Below are positions 27,394 through 34,924 of a DNA stretch of 41,306 nucleotides, one piece after another; position 1 is the stretch's first letter; each line of letters begins with the position of its first letter. This DNA is from Coriobacteriia bacterium. GTDB taxonomy: Bacteria > Actinomycetota > Coriobacteriia > Anaerosomatales > PHET01. The translations under genes were made by a program, and so were the position numbers. The stretch spans positions 1 to 41,306 of the forward strand of contig WRDS01000004.1 in assembly GCA_009779675.1 (NCBI GenBank), read 5' to 3'. The notes under the pieces were generated by a model. It did not search any database. It worked only from the letters and a program-made list of their open reading frames with translations, and was not told the origin of the DNA.

Positions 27394-27944
27394 TGCTGCT
27401 TAGAAAGTTCTTTGAGCGTTTCTCGCTCTTTCATTTGATGACCATAGCGCTGATGGCAGCGCTAGGCATCGCGGTAAAAAGCGTGATCGTTCCGCTCGTC
27501 CACATCGTCACAGGGTCGCTTTACATCCCTGGCGGTGTGGTGGCAGGCGGCGTTTATATGATGTTTTTGGTTCTGGCCGTGTCGCTCACCGGTATTCGGG
27601 GTGCGGCCGGACTGTGCGGACTATGCCAAGGGATCATGGTGCTGGTGGTCGGTATCGCAGGCTCTCATGGGGTATTGAGCATAATTTCCTATACCCTTAC
27701 GGGCATTGCAGTAGACCTGCTCATGCTGTTGCTACAGCATAAGGGCTGCTGCGTGATGTGTTGCTTCGCCGGTGGCGTGATAGCGAACCTGACCGGTACG
27801 CTGATCGTCAACTCGGCGTTTTTCAACATGCCCCTTGTGCCGCTTGCGCTCAGCCTGACAGCCGGAGCACTTTCCGGCGGGCTTGGTGGCATCCTCGCCT
27901 GGACGATCACCGGACAGCTTCGAAAGCATGGGGTCGTCCGATGA
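27393..27944 (+). CDS. ECF transporter S component of unassigned specificity
   Basis: Hydrophobic, ~6 TM, MLLRKFFERFSLFHLMTIALMAALGIAVKSVIVPLVHIVTGSLYIPGGVVAGGVYMMFLVLAVSL; overlaps the preceding stop (TAATG); followed by EcfA/EcfT genes. Confidence 0.8.
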   Translation: MLLRKFFERFSLFHLMTIALMAALGIAVKSVIVPLVHIVTGSLYIPGGVVAGGVYMMFLVLAVSLTGIRGAAGLCGLCQGIMVLVVGIAGSHGVLSIISYTLTGIAVDLLMLLLQHKGCCVMCCFAGGVIANLTGTLIVNSAFFNMPLVPLALSLTAGALSGGLGGILAWTITGQLRKHGVVR

Positions 27945-28070
27945 GTGACAGGTGCGGATTGCACGTCAGTGATTGCGTACCGGTAGTTAGCGTGCCGGTA
28001 ACCATCGCGCCGGCGCTGCGCACCAGTAGCCACATACCAGCACATGCGGCAGGAAGGAAAAGGGGTAAGT

Positions 28071-28622
28071 GTGACTCGTAGCGTGAAACTTGCAGGGGTA
28101 AGTGTGAACCTGAACGTGATAGTTGTCGCCAGCGTCACCATCGCTTTAACCGCAGCAGTTGTGGTGCTTGCTCTGCTCAACCGCGAGTATATCGCCCCCA
28201 AAAAAGAGGCGCAGGACGCGGGGGTGTTCTTTCTTCATGCGGGGGACAAAGAATATACCGTCACCATGGACGACATCGAGGCGCTCTCCCCCTTTGATAT
28301 CGATGCCAACTATAAAAAAAGCGGGCAGGCCCCCGAGACCAAAACCTACCGAGGAGTGAGCCTTAAGGCAACGGTAGAAAGCCTGGGCATCGACCCCTCG
28401 GCCTTTCAGTCTGTCTCGTTTGCCGCTGTCGATGGCTATACGTCCGCGCTGACGATCGACGAGGCCATGGATGACGGCAACTGTTACATTGTCGTCTCGA
28501 TGGATGGCAAGCCGCTGGGCACAAAGGAGGATGGCGGTTCCGGCCCGTTTATGATGATCCTGGCGCATGACCAGTTCAGCCAGCGGTGGTGTAAGTTCCT
28601 GCTGGAAATCAAGTTGCAATGA
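28071..28622 (+). CDS. Membrane-anchored protein with SUOX-fold-like domain
   Basis: N-terminal TM VIVVASVTIALTAAVVVLALL; KTYRGVSLKATVESLGIDPSAFQSVSFAAVDGYTSALTIDEAMDDGNCYIVVSMDGKPLG...GPFMMILAHDQFSQRWCKFLLEIKL; GTG 28071 after AGGGG. Confidence 0.65.
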   Translation: MTRSVKLAGVSVNLNVIVVASVTIALTAAVVVLALLNREYIAPKKEAQDAGVFFLHAGDKEYTVTMDDIEALSPFDIDANYKKSGQAPETKTYRGVSLKATVESLGIDPSAFQSVSFAAVDGYTSALTIDEAMDDGNCYIVVSMDGKPLGTKEDGGSGPFMMILAHDQFSQRWCKFLLEIKLQ

Positions 28623-29365
28623 GTAAAGATCCCCTGATAAGCGAGAATAGCGACCGCCATGGCGGCAGCCTTCATAGCAGCGGCTCCCATGACAGCGGCC
28701 TCCATGCAATTGAGGTTAGCGGCCTAACAACCCGCTATGAGAACGGGCCTGCGCTGCTGAAGGACTTCTCGCTGACGGTACAAACTGGGGAATGCGTTGC
28801 GATTCAAGGGGAATCGGGCTGCGGAAAATCCACGCTGCTCCACTGCATTTGCGGGCTGATCCCTCGCAGTATCAACGCAGAAGTGGCAGGAACGATCCAG
28901 CTGTTCGGCCGACCCGTGGAGGAGATCCCTCGGCATGAGCTTGTGCAAACCGTCGGCATCGTGTTCCAAAACCCGGATTCACAGCTGTTCTGTGACACCG
29001 TGGTCGACGAACTTGCGTTTGGGTTAGAGAACGTCTGCCTTTCCCAAAAGGAGATGTCCGAGCGCATCGAGGAGTACCTTGTCCTGACCGGGCTGGAGGA
29101 TCACCGCTTGACATCGCCAAAAAACCTCTCCGGTGGGCAGAAGCAGCTGGTGGTGCTGGCAGCAGTCTTAGCGCTGCGTCCGCGAATACTCCTGCTGGAT
29201 GAGGCGTTCTCGCAACTTGACGAATTGGGCCGGTCGCAGTTGCTCGCACATATCACCGCACTACATAAGATCGGTCAAACGATCGTGCTGGTCGACCACG
29301 ACCCCGAGAACCTGTCGCTCGCACAGACAACGGTGCGCCTGGGAGAGCAGGGCAATGGCGGATAA
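28619..29365 (+). CDS. ECF transporter ATPase A1
   Basis: GESGCGKSTLLHCICGL...VGIVFQNPDSQLFCDTVVDELAFGLEN...LSGGQKQLVVLAAVLALRPRILLLDEAFSQLD. Confidence 0.95.
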   Translation: MSKDPLISENSDRHGGSLHSSGSHDSGLHAIEVSGLTTRYENGPALLKDFSLTVQTGECVAIQGESGCGKSTLLHCICGLIPRSINAEVAGTIQLFGRPVEEIPRHELVQTVGIVFQNPDSQLFCDTVVDELAFGLENVCLSQKEMSERIEEYLVLTGLEDHRLTSPKNLSGGQKQLVVLAAVLALRPRILLLDEAFSQLDELGRSQLLAHITALHKIGQTIVLVDHDPENLSLAQTTVRLGEQGNGG

Positions 29366-30020
29366 ACGCGCAGCGGTCAGCCTCATCGACGTACGCTATG
29401 CCTACCCGGGAAGCGGAGCCTTCTCGCTAGACGTGCCGCAGCTCTCCTTTGCTGCCGGAGTGTGCACGGCGGTTTGCGGGCACAACGGAAGCGGGAAGAC
29501 GACGCTCGGCAAGCTGGCCGCAGGGCTCTTGCGCCCTTCGCAGGGCAGCGTGCTTTTAGAGGACGAGGACATCGCCGAGTGGCCGCTCGGCAGAATCGGC
29601 AAGCAGGTAGGATACCTCTTCCAGGAGCCGACCCGGCAGATCTTTGCTCCGACGGTCTTGGAGGAGATCACCTTTCCGCTGACGCTTAACGGCATGGAGG
29701 AGGAGCAGGCACAGGAGTTAGCGCGGACGATGCTCGCCCGTTTTGAGATGGAACCGCTGGCAGATGCAACGACATTCATGCTCAGCCGAGGGGAAAAGCA
29801 ACGGCTTGCAATCGCCGCCATACTGGTAAACCGCCCAAGCTTCCTCGTGCTTGACGAGCCCACCACCGGCTTGGATGCCCGCCGCAAGGGTATTTTAGGC
29901 CGCATGATAAACACTCTTGCCGAGCAAGGCGTTGGGATCTTGTTGATCAGCCACGATGCCGTGTTTGTGCGGAGGTACGCTGGGGTCACCTACCGTATGG
30001 CAGAAGGGAGGATGCTATGA
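29355..30020 (+). CDS. ECF transporter ATPase A2
   Basis: GHNGSGKTTLGKLAAGLL...VGYLFQEPTRQIFAPTVLEEITFPL...LSRGEKQRLAIAAILVNRPSFLVLDEPTTGLD; start at ATG 29355. Confidence 0.94.
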   Translation: MADKRAAVSLIDVRYAYPGSGAFSLDVPQLSFAAGVCTAVCGHNGSGKTTLGKLAAGLLRPSQGSVLLEDEDIAEWPLGRIGKQVGYLFQEPTRQIFAPTVLEEITFPLTLNGMEEEQAQELARTMLARFEMEPLADATTFMLSRGEKQRLAIAAILVNRPSFLVLDEPTTGLDARRKGILGRMINTLAEQGVGILLISHDAVFVRRYAGVTYRMAEGRML

Positions 30021-30784
30021 GAGGCCCTCATCCGTCAGAGCCTCCCCAACCGCCAGACCCACGCGCTGTCTTTGCGCTTGCTGCCTACCTTTCACTGTTT
30101 GCAGTGTTTACGCAGACGCTCTGGCTTATGGGCGCACTGCTGATACTGGCAGCTTCATCCGCCATCCTGTTGCACGTTGATCTTGCACGCGTTTTCAAAA
30201 AGCTGAAGCGTCTGTGGCAGGTCGTCTTTACAGTTGCGCTGCTACAAAGCGTATTCTCTCCCTCCGGGGAGGTTTGGTTCTCGGCAGGGCCGGTGGTCCT
30301 GCTGAGTTCTGGCGGCGTGGCCAAAGGGCTGATTGTCCTCGGACGCCTTGCCATCCTGATCCTGGGCGGCTCCCTATTCGCGACCTACGGCACGCGAGAG
30401 TTGATCCAGGGCATGATCCAGCTAAGGCTGCCCTATGAGATCGCCTATATGGTCTCAGTGGGTATCCGTTTTGTGCCGCTGATGGGCGAGGAGCTGCGCG
30501 ACAGCCTGACTGCGCTCGCATTGAGAGGCGTAGTGATCAAGGAGTTAAAGCTGCGTCAGCGACTGAAGGTGTACACATACCTCCTGCTGCCGACGGTAGC
30601 GGGAAGCCTACATAACGCACGTGCGCTTGCCATGTCGATGGAAATGCGGGGATTCGGGGCATTCCCCCAGCGCACAAGCTATTTTACGTTCTCTTTTAGC
30701 CGCCGGGATTATCTCTTGCTGGCCGCTACAGCTACACTGACCCTGCTAACCGGCGCGGTCATGATCAGAGGAGGGGTCACGTGA
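30017..30784 (+). CDS. ECF transporter transmembrane component EcfT
   Basis: Polytopic protein; IAYMVSVGIRFVPLMGEELRDSLTALALRGVV and LAMSMEMRGFGAFPQRTSY contain EcfT/CbiQ-like A-R-G motifs. Confidence 0.92.
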   Translation: MRGPHPSEPPQPPDPRAVFALAAYLSLFAVFTQTLWLMGALLILAASSAILLHVDLARVFKKLKRLWQVVFTVALLQSVFSPSGEVWFSAGPVVLLSSGGVAKGLIVLGRLAILILGGSLFATYGTRELIQGMIQLRLPYEIAYMVSVGIRFVPLMGEELRDSLTALALRGVVIKELKLRQRLKVYTYLLLPTVAGSLHNARALAMSMEMRGFGAFPQRTSYFTFSFSRRDYLLLAATATLTLLTGAVMIRGGVT

Positions 30785-31533
30785 AGGTTTTTAGTGTTTG
30801 CGGCATCACCAAAAGCGGCAAGACCACGACCATCGAGCAGATCATCCGTGAGCTGTCTGCCCGTGGGCACAAAGTGGGCTCGGTGAAGGAGATCCATTTT
30901 GAAGCCTTCGCCATCGACCCGGATCAGACCACCAACACCGCCCGTCACCGCAAAGCTGGTGCGGAGCTGGTCACCGCACGAGGACTCAACGAGACCGATG
31001 TCCTGTTCCCCCGCAAGCTCGACACACGGAAGATCCTCTCTTTTTACCATGACTTCGACTACGTCGTTTTGGAGGGCGTGAGCGATGCCTCCGTCCCAAT
31101 GATCGTGACCGCACATGCGCAAGAGGACCTGGAACAAAAATGGAACGATTATGTGTTCTGCGTCTCTGGCAGGATCGCAGCGGGACTAACAGACCAAGGA
31201 TACCGAGGTGTTCCAGCAATCTCCGCCCTCCCAAACGCCGCTGCGCTGGTGGACCTGATCGAGTTGACGGTCTACGACCTGCTTCCTGACTTTGACCCAG
31301 AGTGCTGCTCTGCCTGCGGCTATAGCTGCCGAGAATTTGGCGTACGGATCCTTAAGGGCGAGGCAAGGCGCAAAGAGTGCGCCGCCGGTCGTGGCGTAGA
31401 GCTTTATATTGATGGAAAGCGCATCGACATGGTGCCATTTGTACAAAACGTGCTGAGGGGGACCGTGCTCGGCGTTGTAGGAGAGCTGGACGGCTACCGG
31501 GACAACATGAAAGTCAAGATCAAGCTCCGGTAG
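30781..31533 (+). CDS. MobB-like P-loop GTPase with C-terminal Cys-cluster domain
   Basis: VFSVCGITKSGKTTTIEQIIRELSARGHKVGSVKEIHF...DQTTNTARHRKAGAELV...DYVVLEGVSD; C-terminal CCSACGYSCREFGVRILKGEARRKEC. Confidence 0.85.
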   Translation: MKVFSVCGITKSGKTTTIEQIIRELSARGHKVGSVKEIHFEAFAIDPDQTTNTARHRKAGAELVTARGLNETDVLFPRKLDTRKILSFYHDFDYVVLEGVSDASVPMIVTAHAQEDLEQKWNDYVFCVSGRIAAGLTDQGYRGVPAISALPNAAALVDLIELTVYDLLPDFDPECCSACGYSCREFGVRILKGEARRKECAAGRGVELYIDGKRIDMVPFVQNVLRGTVLGVVGELDGYRDNMKVKIKLR

Positions 31534-31557
31534 ATCGAGTTCCGACAGCTCCGATAA

Positions 31558-31599
31558 AAGACCGGTCAGAAGCGAGGTAAGACCAGTCAGAAGCGAGGT
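31558..31599 (+). repeat. 21-bp tandem duplication carrying the ribosome-binding site of the kinase gene
   Basis: aagaccggtcagaagcgaggt + aagaccagtcagaagcgaggt (20/21 identical) directly upstream of GTG 31604. Confidence 0.9.
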
Positions 31600-31603
31600 T
31601 TGC

Positions 31604-32236
31604 GTGGAGCGCTTCATCTCAAAACGCAATCAGGTCTTTTTGCTGGATGGCGTTGTGGTAAAGCAGCTTCCCAGCTCGCAGCATGCCAAAGCGGAGTCGG
31701 GGCTCTTGCGCAAATACCATAAGGCGGGCGTGCCCGTTCCAAAGGTCTTAGAGCAACGGGACAATGAGATCGTCATGGAGCACATCTCCGGCGAGACGAT
31801 CCCCGATTTCCTTACACGCATGCAAGCCGAGGTGGACGATGCGTCGCTACACAAGGCCGCACAGGGCCTCTGTCACTGGTTCGAGCATTTTTACGAGGCC
31901 GTGAATCATGCGCAGAGCGGCGAGATCCGTGGCGATGTGAACGGGCGCAACTTCATTATCGCAGAAGATCGCGTCCTGAGCGTGGATTTCGAGGAACGCT
32001 CCTTTGGGACAGCGGAACAAGACATCGGCAGGTTCCTTGCGTTTATCCAAACGTATGACCTTCGCACTGGTGGTTTTTACCGCAGGTATATGGGCCGACA
32101 TGTGAAGCGACGGTTTGGAGCGCTTTTTTATCACGGGATCGTGAAACGCCTACGTCTGTCCAAGCTAGAAATCGTCAGGCAATGCTGGCTGGAGCGCAAG
32201 GCAATGCGGAAGCGAAGGCCAAAGCACATGGGCTGA
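31604..32236 (+). CDS. APH/Bud32-like small-molecule kinase-like protein
   Basis: HKAGVPVPKVLEQRDNEIVMEHISGETIPDFL; catalytic-loop-like RGDVNGRNFI and metal-binding-like SVDFEERSFGTAEQDIGRFLAFI. Confidence 0.7.
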   Translation: MERFISKRNQVFLLDGVVVKQLPSSQHAKAESGLLRKYHKAGVPVPKVLEQRDNEIVMEHISGETIPDFLTRMQAEVDDASLHKAAQGLCHWFEHFYEAVNHAQSGEIRGDVNGRNFIIAEDRVLSVDFEERSFGTAEQDIGRFLAFIQTYDLRTGGFYRRYMGRHVKRRFGALFYHGIVKRLRLSKLEIVRQCWLERKAMRKRRPKHMG

Positions 32237-32292
32237 TAACCGGAGGATCAAAACGCATAAGGCCATAGCGATTTGCGGTAATGCCCGACCTC

Positions 32293-33720
32293 TCATTTGA
32301 TGATATAGGGAACCGTCAGATCCTCGTAGCGAAAATCCCCGTGGTTATCGGCCCCGTTCCCTTCATGCTGCCCGTGGTCGGATGTGACGATAATACGCCC
32401 GTCGCCCCAAAGAGCTGCGAGTTGCGCAATATATCCATCGAGTTGCCGCATTTTCTCTTTTGTCTCTTCACTAAGCGGGCCATGGGTATGCGAGGTATCG
32501 TCGATGCCATGGAAGTGTATGAACAAAAGATCCGGCGAATGCCCGATCTCTTCTATCGCGGCTGCCAAGACCTCATCGTCAGTGGAGCCGTTTTTATTGA
32601 CATCTACACAAAGCCGAGGAGACAGGGATGTCCTGATTAGCGCAGCATCACCCTCCACGTATGCGCATTTCTTGCCGAGAGCCGCTGCCCGCTCAAACAG
32701 ATCCGGCACTTTAAGCTCCCTTTCACGGCTCACGATGCCGTTCTGGTCGCCGGTCACACCGGTAAGCATGGCAGCAAGCCCAGCCGGGGAAACTGGCTTG
32801 TAGACACTGAGGGCCTGCATCATATTCCCCAATGACTCAAGCGTCCTCATCTCCCCCGCCATATAGGTTGTTATGCCTAGGCCATCCAGCTCGATGATCA
32901 TTACCCGCTGGCCGCTTTCGAGCATGCACATAGCATCGGCAGCGGTGTCGGTGATCATCGCCGGAGGCGGGTCGGAGTATATCCCGGCAATATCAGGAAC
33001 CCGTTGTCTTCCGTCACCTGCGACGTAGTCAACGGTGTTCTCCTTGATCTCAAGCCTCCCTACATTCCGGTCGATCAACTGCGCCCCATTGTTGCCCATC
33101 ACACAGATGCTGTCTGCTTCCGTTAGCTCTTTTACTTGGACCACGTTGCGCATGATGTACGCCTTGACGGTCTTACCCTGCTTATTCGATTCCCCGTCAA
33201 GCAAACGGGACTCGCCAGACATCAGATACAGCTGCCCTACGCTGTAGCGTTGGTTCTCGCTACCCTTGACCAACGCAACGCCGCTGCCGTCGCTTCGGTC
33301 TAGAATTAAGATCTTCGCCACATTTCTGATTGCTGTTGTTGGCGGGTGATCCGGACAAACCACTTCCCAGCCGTGTTTACGGGAAAGCGCGAGGTAAATC
33401 CCCTCAGGTTGCTCTGTTTGCGCCGTAAAGCCATCCTCGCCGATAAAGCACACGTCATATTCGCCTGAGCGAGGGTCTGCCTTTTTCGCAATCTCGCTCA
33501 AGGCTATTACGGTCATGCTTCGCCCGTCTCTGCTGACTTTCTCAGTATTGAAGCCTTTTAACGAGTCGACCGTGTAAACCGTGTCAACATCGCCGAACAC
33601 CGTTAGAACCGGCTTGTCATGAGGTCTGAGAAGAAGCATGCACAAGACAACGATGGTTATCAGTTCTAAGACCGCGATAGCAGCCAGGTATTTCTTGCCG
33701 GCTTTCACGGCTGGTTTCAC
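32293..33720 (-). CDS. Membrane-anchored alkaline-phosphatase-superfamily phosphodiesterase/phosphatase with N-terminal SUOX-like region(s)
   Basis: N-terminal TM AAIAVLELITIVVLCMLLL; metal and nucleophile motifs MIIELDG, KPVSPAGLAAMLTG, HFHGIDDTSHTHGP, TSDHGQHEGNGADNHGDFR; N-terminal half resembles SUOX-like domains. Confidence 0.75.
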   Translation of the reverse strand: MKPAVKAGKKYLAAIAVLELITIVVLCMLLLRPHDKPVLTVFGDVDTVYTVDSLKGFNTEKVSRDGRSMTVIALSEIAKKADPRSGEYDVCFIGEDGFTAQTEQPEGIYLALSRKHGWEVVCPDHPPTTAIRNVAKILILDRSDGSGVALVKGSENQRYSVGQLYLMSGESRLLDGESNKQGKTVKAYIMRNVVQVKELTEADSICVMGNNGAQLIDRNVGRLEIKENTVDYVAGDGRQRVPDIAGIYSDPPPAMITDTAADAMCMLESGQRVMIIELDGLGITTYMAGEMRTLESLGNMMQALSVYKPVSPAGLAAMLTGVTGDQNGIVSRERELKVPDLFERAAALGKKCAYVEGDAALIRTSLSPRLCVDVNKNGSTDDEVLAAAIEEIGHSPDLLFIHFHGIDDTSHTHGPLSEETKEKMRQLDGYIAQLAALWGDGRIIVTSDHGQHEGNGADNHGDFRYEDLTVPYIIK

Positions 33721-34742
33721 GGTTGCTTTACCTCAATGCTGATAAGCTTTTTTATGCCGCTTGCCTCGGCAGTACCATCACCGGAGACAGATATGGTGAC
33801 AGAGGCTGCTTGTTCTGCGGAAACCTCGACAGTGTCACCGTTCTCCCCGGTCAAGACAAAGGTGCCCGTGACGGGGATGGACAGTTCTTCGAGGAGCGTT
33901 TTTACGGTGCTGCCACCTGCGAAAAACAGTGCCGTGTCCCCGCATTGTACGAATTTTAGTTCCTTCGTGCGCATAGCACCGGTGGACTCGGGCGTGCCAA
34001 GCAGAGGCGCATCGTCGCCATCCAGCTTGATAAGGTTGCTTGAGAACGCCTCAAAAGACCTGGTCAGACCCAAGCCGTCTTTTGCGGTAATGGAGACAAA
34101 ATCGGCGGGCTTCTTAAAATATTTCGCCACTAGATCGCTTACTTTAACAGCCGCATCAGTGCTGGCTTCATACTTGAAGTCAATCTTTTCAAGCGACTGC
34201 ACCGCTGTTTCGAGTATTATCACTTTCTTACACTGCTCTTGCTTCTGCTCGCTCGAGAACTCCAGCTGTGCAAGGTTTTTAACCCAATACATCGCACGCT
34301 CTTCGGGGACACAGAGCTGCAAGGGTGTCTCAGACCCATCAATCTCATACGCTATGATGAGCTGCCGAGCCGTGAGCATGGAGCTTGGTATGCTGACCTG
34401 GTAGCCGTCATCCGCTAAGGCGGTTACTATGAAGAACTCCGACTGGGTCTTGCCATACGCACTCAAGATATCATCAAGCAAAACGCCTTTGATCTGCCTG
34501 GTCTTTTTTTCGCCCTTTGAATCAAGCTTGAAAGCCTCTTTCTCTATGACAGGCATAGCCTTTACGTCATCGACTGTCAGCTCGATCTCATTCTCAAGGC
34601 CCTTCAGGACGAGGACTTGCCCAGCTCCCGATCCTGATTTGACCGGCACATCCGATGAGGTGTCCTGTGACGCGTTTTTGCACCCCGACAGAGCGCCGAG
34701 AACAAAGAGGCAGACCATCAACGACATGATCAGTTTTCTCAT
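33717..34742 (-). CDS. Lipoprotein with one clear and one divergent SUOX-fold-like domain
   Basis: MSLMVCLFVLGALSGCKN lipobox; KTRQIKGVLLDDILSAYGKTQSEFFIVTALADDGYQVSIPSSMLTARQLIIAYEIDGSETPLQLCVPEERAMYWVKNLAQLEF; second region AAVKVSDLVAKYFKKPADFVSITAKDGLG... Confidence 0.7.
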   Translation of the reverse strand: MRKLIMSLMVCLFVLGALSGCKNASQDTSSDVPVKSGSGAGQVLVLKGLENEIELTVDDVKAMPVIEKEAFKLDSKGEKKTRQIKGVLLDDILSAYGKTQSEFFIVTALADDGYQVSIPSSMLTARQLIIAYEIDGSETPLQLCVPEERAMYWVKNLAQLEFSSEQKQEQCKKVIILETAVQSLEKIDFKYEASTDAAVKVSDLVAKYFKKPADFVSITAKDGLGLTRSFEAFSSNLIKLDGDDAPLLGTPESTGAMRTKELKFVQCGDTALFFAGGSTVKTLLEELSIPVTGTFVLTGENGDTVEVSAEQAASVTISVSGDGTAEASGIKKLISIEVKQP

Positions 34743-34839
34743 AACATTCTCCCGATATGTGATAACGAGGGTTCTATCTTTTGAAGCGCGAGTTGCTTAG
34801 TTGACTTTTCCCTTAGAAGAATCTCGGACTACTTGAACG

Positions 34840-34877
34840 CAGACTGTGCGACCCCTGAGTCAAGGCCGCACAGTCTG
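34840..34877 (-). terminator. Hairpin downstream of the giant surface-protein gene (candidate terminator)
   Basis: Perfect 11-bp inverted repeat CAGACTGTGCG/CGCACAGTCTG with 16-nt loop. T-rich only in the plus orientation (TTTCT), so orientation is uncertain. Confidence 0.5.
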
Positions 34878-34924
34878 TTTCTGCACTTAATACCCCCGCG
34901 CTTAAATTATCGCCTGTCGCCCTC

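Noticed and set aside
27941-28081. 46-aa plus-strand ORF overlapping the S-component stop (ATGA)
   Set aside because: MSDRCGLHVSDCVPVVSVPVTIAPALRTSSHIPAHAAGRKRGKCDS shows no domain and overlaps the next start; the ATGA overlap is suggestive but not sufficient.
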